The translations under genes were made by a program, and so were the position numbers. From DUQW01 sp050953805 (GTDB lineage Bacteria > Bacillota_I > Bacilli_A > Acholeplasmatales > Acholeplasmataceae): a DNA stretch of 64,000 nucleotides. Below are positions 1 through 8,187 of the stretch, piece by piece. The notes below the pieces were generated by a model that saw nothing but the letters and a program-made list of their open reading frames with translations, made no database searches and was not told the DNA's origin. The stretch is from the NCBI GenBank assembly GCA_050953805.1, contig JBMNNE010000002.1:124001-188000 (forward strand). The letters run 5' to 3'. Numbering within the stretch: position 1 is the first letter of the stretch; each line of letters begins with the position of its first letter.

Positions 1-2416
1 GATAAGAATCGATAATTGCCTCAACCGCTTGATTGATATCTTCTTCAGTTTTTAAATTAATATAAAATTTATGCACATAATTCGGATCTTTTTCATATTC
101 GCCTATTTTTCTTAATTCTTCATCTTGAGGTTCAAAAATATTAATTTTAATTCGATGTTGTCTCTTATAGAGTTTAATCTCACAAATATTTTGATCATTA
201 GCATTTTTAATCGCAATATAATCTAAAACCGCTTTTTCTTTAATTTTCGGAATCTCTTTAACTAATAAAGAAAATAATGATGTATAAAGACGGACCACAC
301 CTTCTTGATAATTATCTAAATAATCAATCATTTCTTGACTTCGCAAATGGATAATTACTTCATCTATCTCTTGACTAGTTACTCTTTCTTCTTTCATAAA
401 TTCAAGGCCTAAAGCCTTTAATTTATCATCTTCATTAGCAAATTTAAAGTCCCATCTTTTTTCCATAAATGATAATAAATGAAGACCACGTTTTTTGATT
501 GCATCTGGTGTCCAATCAGGATAATTTAAGGCCACTTCAATTTCAGAATTAGATCCGTTTTTATATCCTCTTTCTCTTCGATTATTACCATCTCTTTTAT
601 CATAATATTCATCGTTTTGTAACGATGAATTAACACTTTGAGATAAAGCTAACAAATTACCTAATGAATTGGTAAGGATCTTTTTTTCTTCATCATGATA
701 ATCTCTAAACTGGTTTCGCCAATAAAAGCGATTCGCTTGTTGCGGGTAAATATGTTCAATTGAAATATGATCTTTTGGATTTTTTGTAAAGGCGCTCCAA
801 TTAGTAATTTTTTGAACTAAAGTTTTTTTAGCTAATTCCATTTCATATTCAAATAAAAAATACCACCTAGAATTCCAACTATAATAACCATCATTATTTT
901 TAAATAGTGAAGTAATTTTACTAATAAAAGATAAAACGGCTTCATCTTTATTTCTTTCAAAGTTGGTGTCTAATTCTAATATTACATCTTCAATATCAAC
1001 TTCACCTTTCATTAATTCTCGAGCACGATTATAAGTTTCAGAACTTCGCCAATTACTGCGATACTGAGCCATTCTAAAGAATACAAATATAGTTTTTTCA
1101 ATCACTTTAAATAGTCTAATTCTTTGTTCGGAAGTAATTGACTTGTTAACAAGTGAAGCGACAACTAGTGTTCTAAAATAGTTGATTCCAATTCGATTTA
1201 ATTTGTCAACCCATTTTTTCTCTTCATCATTCATAATATCCCCAGATTCACTGGGGTTATATGAATAATACCAATATTTAGAAACTAGTTTTAAACTACT
1301 AACATACTCTTTAATATCTCTTTGGGGATCTAACATCCCCTCAAAAGCAACTACTTTTTCTATTTTTTCTTCAATATCATCATCATAATCATCTTCAATT
1401 GGTTCATCTAAAATTACTTCTCTAACTTTCCCAAAAACAGCTTTTGGGGTAAAATGTTGTCCCAAAAGAAATTTAATATAATCATCGCCTCTATTTCTCG
1501 AATATTTGAAAAATAAAGTCCAATGATTTCTTAAGTAGGCATCATCATTTAAAGGTTTACTACTATTCTTTCTTCCTAATTGATAATAAACTTCTTTCCA
1601 AGCTTCATTAATGTCTTTTCTTAACTGGTTTTTTGAATCTATATCAAGAATTGAATCATCATAGATCGTAGTTAAATAAATTAATCTGTTTTTAAGAATT
1701 TCTAAATTAGATAACTTTTTACCACGATTATTCATCGTCTCAAAAGCCACAAAAACATCAAAATCATCATCGATAAAGTGAATATTAAATTGAAGATTAT
1801 TAATAACTTTAATAAATAATTTTTCTAATTCCACTTCACCTTTTTCATAATAAAACCGTTCTAATTGCTGGTCAAAGTAATTTTTAGCTTCTTTAAGATT
1901 ATTCGTATAAAAAGTTTCAACTGATTCACTAGGTGCTTCTTCACCTAAAATTTTATAACGAAGATAATTAAAACTAGGATTATCTTTTTCATAACCAAAC
2001 TTATAAGCTTTAGCAATTCTTCCGGGTAGTTTATGTTCAATAATATATTTTTCTTTAATTCTTTCTAGTTCAACTCCATTTAAATAACCAATCTTTTTAG
2101 ATTTAGCTAAATTTAAAATACAACTAACAAAAATAACAAAGGTTGTTAGTCTTTGTTGACCATCAACTACATGATAAGGTTTATATCTCTTGTCAGTAAT
2201 AATCCATCTTTCTTCTTCCCATTTATTATAAACATCTTCTTTAACTTCTTTTAGTGAAAACATTCCAAAATAATGATTTCGATTCATCGTTAAATTTTCT
2301 AAGTCTTCCCAAAAATCTTCTAATTGTTCCCTATCCCAAGCATATCCTCTTTGATAATCAGGTATTCTAAATATTTTATTATTAAATAATTCTGATAAAG
2401 ATAACAAATTATTCAT
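1..2416 (-). CDS. GmrSD-like type IV restriction protein (DUF262-DUF1524-DUF5655), 3' end cut by window edge
   Basis: I translated this by hand from 2416 down to the window edge: at least 805 codons with no stop. The N-terminus carries the DUF262 (GmrS-like) signature DGQQRLT after IPDYQRGYAW. The middle third is helical. Near residue 550 lies the DUF1524 HNH-type motif ISIEHIYPQQ, followed by a GNLLALS block, as in GmrD nucleases. The last visible ~100 residues resemble DUF5655. GmrSD proteins are nucleotide-dependent nucleases that cut modified (for example glucosylated hydroxymethylcytosine) phage DNA; the family has since been found to be broader, so the exact target here is unknown. The ATG at 2416 is preceded by a strong GAGGAGGT ribosome site. 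It sits beside the restriction/ABC-3C operon in the same orientation but after a ~480-base gap, so it is probably its own transcription unit. The C-terminus lies outside the window. Confidence 0.88.
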   Translation of the reverse strand, partial: MNNLLSLSELFNNKIFRIPDYQRGYAWDREQLEDFWEDLENLTMNRNHYFGMFSLKEVKEDVYNKWEEERWIITDKRYKPYHVVDGQQRLTTFVIFVSCILNLAKSKKIGYLNGVELERIKEKYIIEHKLPGRIAKAYKFGYEKDNPSFNYLRYKILGEEAPSESVETFYTNNLKEAKNYFDQQLERFYYEKGEVELEKLFIKVINNLQFNIHFIDDDFDVFVAFETMNNRGKKLSNLEILKNRLIYLTTIYDDSILDIDSKNQLRKDINEAWKEVYYQLGRKNSSKPLNDDAYLRNHWTLFFKYSRNRGDDYIKFLLGQHFTPKAVFGKVREVILDEPIEDDYDDDIEEKIEKVVAFEGMLDPQRDIKEYVSSLKLVSKYWYYSYNPSESGDIMNDEEKKWVDKLNRIGINYFRTLVVASLVNKSITSEQRIRLFKVIEKTIFVFFRMAQYRSNWRSSETYNRARELMKGEVDIEDVILELDTNFERNKDEAVLSFISKITSLFKNNDGYYSWNSRWYFLFEYEMELAKKTLVQKITNWSAFTKNPKDHISIEHIYPQQANRFYWRNQFRDYHDEEKKILTNSLGNLLALSQSVNSSLQNDEYYDKRDGNNRRERGYKNGSNSEIEVALNYPDWTPDAIKKRGLHLLSFMEKRWDFKFANEDDKLKALGLEFMKEERVTSQEIDEVIIHLRSQEMIDYLDNYQEGVVRLYTSLFSLLVKEIPKIKEKAVLDYIAIKNANDQNICEIKLYKRQHRIKINIFEPQDEELRKIGEYEKDPNYVHKFYINLKTEEDINQAVEAIIDSY

Positions 2417-2900
2417 AATTTACCTCCTCAAGCTTACTTGATATTATTTTATCATATATCATAACCAAATCCTGAGAATCTTTCAATCTTATTACAAACT
2501 AAACATTTATCACAAAAAAAACACCATAACTAACTAAACCCCTTAATTTGGTTAATCCAAATTTAGAGATTCACATCATTATTGGCGTCTTCAATGTAAA
2601 TATAAGATAATTTTTTTATATTATAGAAACATAAATATATCAAAGTTCCAATTAAGGTATTCCCACCAATTTTGACATAAAAGGTATAGTAGAAAATGGC
2701 TTGTTGGTGCTAAACTACTAAAAAAATCCGTTATCATACCTTTTAAGGTATTCTTGGGTATTTTAGGGTAAAGCTGCTACCTTTTCGGTATTTGTCTAAA
2801 ACTGGTTAAAAAGTCTTTTATGATACCATTTGAGGGAAAATTAAGAAATTTTAACCATTTTCTACTCAAATTCAATCTATTTATTTACACAATTAAATAC
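2417..2900. other. Intergenic region with imperfect repeats
   Basis: I see no gene in this 484-base gap. It holds a stem-loop without a T-run at 2542-2566 (10-bp arms with one mismatch, loop TTAAT) and an imperfect direct repeat of about 40 bases (2710-2748 and 2796-2835, spaced by 86 bases). Short GGTA-rich words such as AAGGTAT recur. The start-proximal part (2446-2459) contains a 14-base word shared with the upstream region of the restriction operon and probably includes the promoter of the GmrSD-like gene. Confidence 0.5.
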
Positions 2901-3788
2901 CTATGTATAAACATTAAAACCGCATTGTTTTGAAATATCAAGAATCACATTCTTGTCTTCTTCCGTCATATTTTTCCCAATATAAACAGCTTTAATTGGT
3001 AAGCATAATGTATTGTCGTTTGGCTCACCAATAAATCTCCACTCCCTTTGATAAGACCAAGAAACGGATTTTGTATAAAATATTTTGCCGATTGCATCTT
3101 CTAAATCATATGTTCCTTTTGAGATTCCAAATAGAATAAATAATCTAAAATAGAATTCTTTAAGTATAATTTCAATTGGATTGTTATCCCTATAATCATT
3201 ATAAACTACTTTAAATAAATCTTTTTTATATTTAGGGTTTTTAATTAAAAATTCCTCTACATCATATTCTATGCAGTAACCGGTATTATTTGCTGCATAA
3301 TTGTTCCACATTTCATTACTATTATTTAGTTCTGTTAATGAACAAATTCCTGTTAGTTCAGGAGCATTTATCAACTTATACATTGCATCCTTAAAATTTG
3401 AGATTGTAGTTTCATCTAACTTATTTGGAATATCAATGACTTCTATGACTTTCTCTAACACGTTTTGATCTATTTCAGAAAAGTAATTTTTTGCTGTATT
3501 AAACATTGGGGTTTTATCCCAGATACCATCTTTAAAAAATGAGAGCCAATCAATATCTAAATAATTATTCGAGTAAGGCTTTATCAGTGATTGTATAAAA
3601 TCCAAAATTACTTCCGCTTCTTTTTCTATGTTTTCATTTTTAAGATTTTCGGAAATCTCAACTGAACACTCTGATGGATCATCAAGTTTGTTTGCAGGGC
3701 TAAAATAAATATACCCCGTTTTTAACATATCAACTGTATATTCATCAAACTTTCTATATTTATATAAAGTTTTAGGAAAACAATGCAT
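2901..3788 (-). CDS. DUF2971 family protein
   Basis: This ~295-residue protein matches the DUF2971 pattern: an N-terminal LYKYRKF, then YFSPANKLDDPSE, a central MWNNYA...GYCIEYD block and a late WSYQREWRF motif. The biochemical role of DUF2971 is unknown to me; the family is commonly found next to phage-defence and mobile genes. A GTG six bases upstream (3794) would add two residues, but it overlaps the AGAGG ribosome site, so I prefer the ATG at 3788. It starts 41 bases after the DUF2326 ATPase gene with no terminator between, so it looks like the last gene of the restriction/ABC-3C operon. Confidence 0.8.
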   Translation of the reverse strand: MHCFPKTLYKYRKFDEYTVDMLKTGYIYFSPANKLDDPSECSVEISENLKNENIEKEAEVILDFIQSLIKPYSNNYLDIDWLSFFKDGIWDKTPMFNTAKNYFSEIDQNVLEKVIEVIDIPNKLDETTISNFKDAMYKLINAPELTGICSLTELNNSNEMWNNYAANNTGYCIEYDVEEFLIKNPKYKKDLFKVVYNDYRDNNPIEIILKEFYFRLFILFGISKGTYDLEDAIGKIFYTKSVSWSYQREWRFIGEPNDNTLCLPIKAVYIGKNMTEEDKNVILDISKQCGFNVYT

Positions 3789-3829
3789 TTTCACCTCTAA
3801 AACACCCAGAAAGACGATGAAATATCGTC

Positions 3830-5557
3830 TTATTTTTGTTCTTCTATTCTAAAAAGTTTATCATTTTGAGATAATTCTACTACAATATGAGCGTTTTGCA
3901 ATAACCCTTCAGGCAGCTTGTCTCTTAACATGGATACAACTAATTGAATATTGTTATTTGTTACGAATTCTTCCACTTTAATCAATTGATTATCATGCAT
4001 TAATTCTTTTTTATCATTTAACAAGAAGTGCAAAGCAGACATCTCTTCTTCATCCGCAAATAGAATATAAGCCAAATCAAAGCACAAAATTTCACCTTGC
4101 TTTTTACCAGAACTCATATTTAAATTAAATGCGCTAAATTTATAAACTGGTTTATTTGTTTTCTTATTTGTTTCTTTTTCATATTTTAACGCATATTTTT
4201 CCCCATACAATTCATAAGATATTTCAGAAAATTTTTTATTGAATTTTTTCAATTGTTCTTTAATCCTTTCTTCAAACTCTTCTGAATAAAGAATGTTATC
4301 TATTTCACTTAATTCATTCTCTAATGCATTTATATTATCGTTAACCTCGTTAATTTGTGCAATTATAGCTTCATATTCTCCTTTTTTTTGAAATTTTTCA
4401 GTTAAATCAGAAATTATCCTTTCCAAGTCTTCAAATGAATCACTTTTTGATATTTTTTCGTTCAGATTTTTTTCTAACGCTAAATTATCATGAAGTTTTT
4501 GTTGTTCAACATTAATTTTATTTTCAATATCTGGTAATTCTTTAGTTATAAATGTTATTTTTTCAATGATCATTTTATTATGATACTTTACTAAATCTTC
4601 AAAAGTCTTTGTTATTTTTTCCAAATATTTATTCGCTTCACTATACAATATTTTTAATTGATCAATATCAATATTTGATATGTTTTGTTTCATTTCTGTT
4701 TGAGCGTCTATTATTATGTCCTTTCTTATATTCAACTTGCTTATTAATGATACACTTTTATTTATTTCATATCTTGTTTTATTTAATAGGTTTAAATCTA
4801 AATCAAAATTTTCATTTACTTTTAATAATGATTTTTTTTCATTTAAATCTTCAATTTCGCTCTCTATTAAATCTAGCGCTACTTCATATGAATTTTTAGT
4901 TTGATTCTTTTCTAACCTATCTTTATAGTTTTTTTCCTGACTCAATTGAGTTGAAATAGAGAGTTTTCTATCGGCATTTTGAAATGTACATCCTAACAAA
5001 TATAAATACAATGTTTCATATTCAACATCTGTAGTATACTTATTCAAAGTTTTTAATGTATTATTTACGCTATCATCTTTATATCTAATATTATGCGAAA
5101 TTAATTGTCTAAAACTAGGTTTTTCGCTATCTAAATTTGGGAAAATTAATGTTTTTAATGTGTTATCAAAATCTTTAACTGATATTTGTTCTCCGTTAAT
5201 TCTTCTTATGCCATTTTTACTAGACAAAAAATCTCGCTCAATAATAATTGTTTTAGGATTGCGAATATCCAAATTATCTACGAGTTTTAAAGATATTAAA
5301 ATCTCATTATCAATTAAAAAATCTTTAACTTCGTTATATATATTTTTTTTGTTTTCTTCATCAGTATAAATTTCTTTTCCATCGCCGCCCAAGCAATAAT
5401 TTATAAGTTTTAATACTGTTGTTTTCCCAACATTATTACCCGTTTGCCTTTGATCATCAGTCGGAGTGTTGTCAATTATTAAATTTAACCCTTTTTTAAA
5501 TTCCATATCCCTAATAACTTCTAGCCCTTTAGAAATTTTTAAGTTTTTTATAAACAT
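3830..5557 (-). CDS. ABC-3C system ATPase, DUF2326 coiled-coil protein
   Basis: The 575-residue protein is an SMC/Rad50-like ATPase. A Walker A motif (GNNVGKTT) lies at residues 40-47, long coiled coils run from about 190 to 430, and the C-terminal head has an SSGKKQGE signature-like motif and a Walker-B-like stretch near ALHFLLND. This layout fits DUF2326, the ATPase of the ABC three-component (ABC-3C) conflict systems defined by comparative genomics. Such ATPases are thought to sense invasive nucleic acid or replication intermediates and to license an effector; this is inference from the family. The ATG at 5557 has an AAGGAG site and overlaps the preceding small gene by 10 bases, a sign of translational coupling. 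Confidence 0.88.
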   Translation of the reverse strand: MFIKNLKISKGLEVIRDMEFKKGLNLIIDNTPTDDQRQTGNNVGKTTVLKLINYCLGGDGKEIYTDEENKKNIYNEVKDFLIDNEILISLKLVDNLDIRNPKTIIIERDFLSSKNGIRRINGEQISVKDFDNTLKTLIFPNLDSEKPSFRQLISHNIRYKDDSVNNTLKTLNKYTTDVEYETLYLYLLGCTFQNADRKLSISTQLSQEKNYKDRLEKNQTKNSYEVALDLIESEIEDLNEKKSLLKVNENFDLDLNLLNKTRYEINKSVSLISKLNIRKDIIIDAQTEMKQNISNIDIDQLKILYSEANKYLEKITKTFEDLVKYHNKMIIEKITFITKELPDIENKINVEQQKLHDNLALEKNLNEKISKSDSFEDLERIISDLTEKFQKKGEYEAIIAQINEVNDNINALENELSEIDNILYSEEFEERIKEQLKKFNKKFSEISYELYGEKYALKYEKETNKKTNKPVYKFSAFNLNMSSGKKQGEILCFDLAYILFADEEEMSALHFLLNDKKELMHDNQLIKVEEFVTNNNIQLVVSMLRDKLPEGLLQNAHIVVELSQNDKLFRIEEQK

Positions 5558-5775
5558 TTTCTAACAACTCCTTCTTCATCTATTTTCGCAAAATCAATTA
5601 TATACAACCAATCTAAACTTAATATATACATTGAAAAAGTCATGTCATGCCTCTCTACTATTCTAGAATATAAATCCAGAATGTTTTGACTTGGATTTTT
5701 ATTTAATTCACTTAAAACTATAGCACCATTATAATACACACATAATTCTGGGCGAATATTATCTGGTAATAACAT
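5548..5775 (-). CDS. ABC-3C system middle component
   Basis: This is a ~75-residue protein beginning MLLPDNIRPELCVYYNG and ending in a predicted helical segment (FSMYILSLDWLYIIDFA) resembling a winged-helix remnant. Size, the LLPDxxIRPE start and its place between a SMEK protein and a DUF2326 ATPase fit an ABC-3C middle component (an MC6/MC7-like type; I cannot tell which). An upstream ATG at 5799 is possible, but the AGGAGG eight bases before 5775 makes this start far better. It overlaps the SMEK gene by 17 bases and the ATPase gene by 10. In ABC-3C systems this component is proposed to bridge ATPase and effector. Confidence 0.8.
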   Translation of the reverse strand: MLLPDNIRPELCVYYNGAIVLSELNKNPSQNILDLYSRIVERHDMTFSMYILSLDWLYIIDFAKIDEEGVVRKCL

Positions 5776-6736
5776 CTTTATATCCTCCTGGATTTTCAAA
5801 TATTTTGCATCTTATAAATGCATCTACTACAATAATATCTATACAGAGTTGTAATTCTTCGAATGGCAACTCTATATAGTTACTACTCATTCTCACTTTA
5901 GTTATGAGTTTCTCAATAATTTCAAAAAATATTTCACGAGAACTTAATCCTTTATCTTTTAATTTTTGATATTCCCTCCCTATATTTTGCAAAACGGAAA
6001 AACTAGCATTTTTTGCATTGCTATCAAATTCACTATAAATACCATCTAATTTACTATAATAAATTTTATAATCATCAATGATTTTTTTAATACTCATCAG
6101 ATTATTATGCTCTATTTTTTCTTCTATAGCATATTCATTAAGTCCCGGAGATTGAAGGTCTGTTGATAAATTTTCTTTGGATAAAACTTCCACAATGTGT
6201 GCAAGATTAGTTTCAACCTTAACATATTCTCTTTGTTCGCCAAGTTCATATTGAAAAAAATCATATAACTCCCGAAGCTCTAAAGTAGATTTATTTTGCA
6301 TTTTACGTAACAAACTAGTTGGATCCCAAATGTTTTTATTTGAATCAAAATTAATCATATGGGGGTTATTAAATTCTTGCTTTTTTAATTTGGTAGAGGC
6401 ATCCTTAGCAATTGAAATAAATATATAATTATATTCTTTATATTCTTTAATTCGTTCTCTACTTAATGATTGCTCAATTTTCGCTTTATTACAAGTGGCG
6501 GAAACCTGTGCCACAACTTTATTAGTGTTATCTATTAAATCTATTCCATCAATATTTTGATTAATTTCGTTAGCGTTAACAAAATTTAAATTAAATACCA
6601 TATTAAACAAATCTGCAAAAAAATTTTCAGAATGTATGTTTAAGTCTAATAAATTGATTTTACCTCTCCGTTCAATTCTAGTACATAATAAATTAAATTT
6701 TTCCTCAATATAATTAAAATATCCCATTTTATTCAT
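5759..6736 (-). CDS. SMEK-domain protein, ABC-3C effector/C-terminal-domain component
   Basis: The first ~140 residues of this 325-residue protein match the SMEK domain: an N-terminal helix (YFNYIEEKFNLLCTRIE), then NxDGIDLID and VAQVSATCNKAKIEQSL, a core resembling restriction-endonuclease-like folds (D...QVS). The remaining ~180 residues are helical and carry what I take to be the ABC-3C C-terminal domain that docks to the middle component. The likely role is effector of the three-component system. It lies 46 bases downstream of hsdS with no terminator, and overlaps the middle component gene. The ATG at 6736 has an AAGGGAAAG site; a second ATG at 6727 is less well placed. Confidence 0.82.
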   Translation of the reverse strand: MNKMGYFNYIEEKFNLLCTRIERRGKINLLDLNIHSENFFADLFNMVFNLNFVNANEINQNIDGIDLIDNTNKVVAQVSATCNKAKIEQSLSRERIKEYKEYNYIFISIAKDASTKLKKQEFNNPHMINFDSNKNIWDPTSLLRKMQNKSTLELRELYDFFQYELGEQREYVKVETNLAHIVEVLSKENLSTDLQSPGLNEYAIEEKIEHNNLMSIKKIIDDYKIYYSKLDGIYSEFDSNAKNASFSVLQNIGREYQKLKDKGLSSREIFFEIIEKLITKVRMSSNYIELPFEELQLCIDIIVVDAFIRCKIFENPGGYKDVITR

Positions 6737-6782
6737 TGATATCTTTCCCTTCTTAACTTCTATGTAATATACTACCTTTTAT

Positions 6783-8183
6783 TCAATTATATTTGTTAAG
6801 GTTTTCAATGATTATTGCTGAAATTTTCGATTGCAATTCTCGTATCTTGTCTTCAGAATCTATCTGTTTCCTAATTTCCGATTCTATGTTTTTTGCAATA
6901 GAATCTTGCATTTCAATAGCGATTTTTGGAACCAATATTTTTCTTACCCTAAACATTCCTATTTTACCTTGTGATGATTTAGTTGTTAATTCCCTAAGTT
7001 GTGTTTTACATAATCTCGTCAACATATAATAGTTTATAAACTTGGAGTTATAATGAACCGGATCTTTAAAAGAAACTTTTGCAAAATTTTCACTAATATT
7101 CTCGCCAGATAAATCCTCTGGCACTACACCTATTTTACCTATTGAACCAACAATTGTAATTAACAAATCGTTTTCTTGTGCGGTATATTTTTTAATTTTT
7201 TGTTGTGTTTCTTCTTTTATATATTTTACATCTTCTATATTAAACGTTCCATCTTTATTCAAATCTTCTACCCGCACATATTTAAAACCTGTTTCTTCCT
7301 CTGTAACAGATTCCCCTTTTGGAAGTCTCTTTCCGCCTTTTATTATTGCGATTTTTCCTAAATTTATCCATTCTATCTCTTTAATGTTACTCATAACTTC
7401 ATTAAATATGTGTCTTGTTTTTAAACTCGTAGCAAACTTTAACTCGTCATTTGCAAAATCAGAAAACTGACATACAAACTCCCGTTTTTCTTCCGCTAAC
7501 TTATTTACATAATTATAATTAAATAAACTAGAAAACGTTTCATCTATAATCTCTTGCGTAGATTTTATTTTTTGATATAATTTTTCAATTTCATTCTCAA
7601 TTGGTTTCACGTATTTTAGGATGTTTCTTTGTTCATCTAATGATGTTAACGGAATATAAAGCATAGACAAACTATAATCATTTATTCTTCTTTGTGCAAT
7701 ACCTGTTTCTAAATTTTTAAGTGAAGTTAAAAATTTATTTGTTCTAATTAAGTAATACAAATACTTAGGAATATATAAACGCTCATTTATGTTGTATTCC
7801 ATAAACTCAGTAGAACAAAGAAGTTCTTTATTTTCTTCATTAAGAATGAATTTCCCTTGCCACGTACTCATTTTAGGAATTATTATATTTCCTTCTTTCA
7901 TTAAATTTTTATCAGAATCTATTTTATCAACAATATCATAGTCATATATAAAATTAATTTTAGAAGAAACATTATTCATATCGACTAATTTATATTCTTG
8001 GTCTAGTTCACCCTTTTTTAAAACTGTTACAGGTAACTTTTTCAAAACATTATCTAATCTAATTTGAAATGAATTATTAAATATTCTCCCCTCTTGGATA
8101 TCAAAAACGTATCTATATCCCGTATTGATATTTAAATATTTCTGATTAGATATATTTGAAAAACAACTTTTAAAAATTCTCAT
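6783..8183 (-). CDS. hsdS: Type I restriction-modification specificity subunit HsdS
   Basis: The 466-residue protein has the two-part build of HsdS. An N-terminal target-recognition half ends in TGIAQRRIN...LSMLYIPLTSLDEQRNI and a coiled spacer at about 185-225. A second half starts at IEWINLGKIAIIKGGKRLP and ends with SSQGKIGMFRVRKILVPK and another helix. These repeats of TRD plus conserved helix set the bipartite DNA target. The gene starts four bases after the methylase-nuclease fusion, with a GGGAG site before the ATG at 8183. The first TRD lacks the usual W..L start, so it may be divergent. The bound sequence cannot be read from the protein. Confidence 0.9.
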   Translation of the reverse strand: MRIFKSCFSNISNQKYLNINTGYRYVFDIQEGRIFNNSFQIRLDNVLKKLPVTVLKKGELDQEYKLVDMNNVSSKINFIYDYDIVDKIDSDKNLMKEGNIIIPKMSTWQGKFILNEENKELLCSTEFMEYNINERLYIPKYLYYLIRTNKFLTSLKNLETGIAQRRINDYSLSMLYIPLTSLDEQRNILKYVKPIENEIEKLYQKIKSTQEIIDETFSSLFNYNYVNKLAEEKREFVCQFSDFANDELKFATSLKTRHIFNEVMSNIKEIEWINLGKIAIIKGGKRLPKGESVTEEETGFKYVRVEDLNKDGTFNIEDVKYIKEETQQKIKKYTAQENDLLITIVGSIGKIGVVPEDLSGENISENFAKVSFKDPVHYNSKFINYYMLTRLCKTQLRELTTKSSQGKIGMFRVRKILVPKIAIEMQDSIAKNIESEIRKQIDSEDKIRELQSKISAIIIENLNKYN

Positions 8184-8187
8184 CTTC

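Noticed and set aside
2542..2566. Stem-loop as a terminator
   Set aside because: The stem is not followed by a T-run on either strand.
4609..5369. Several plus-strand frames of 62-96 codons inside the DUF2326 gene
   Set aside because: They are antisense shadows of a well-supported ATPase gene, rich in Phe/Leu/Ser as expected from reversed Lys/Glu/Asn codons, and have no ribosome sites.
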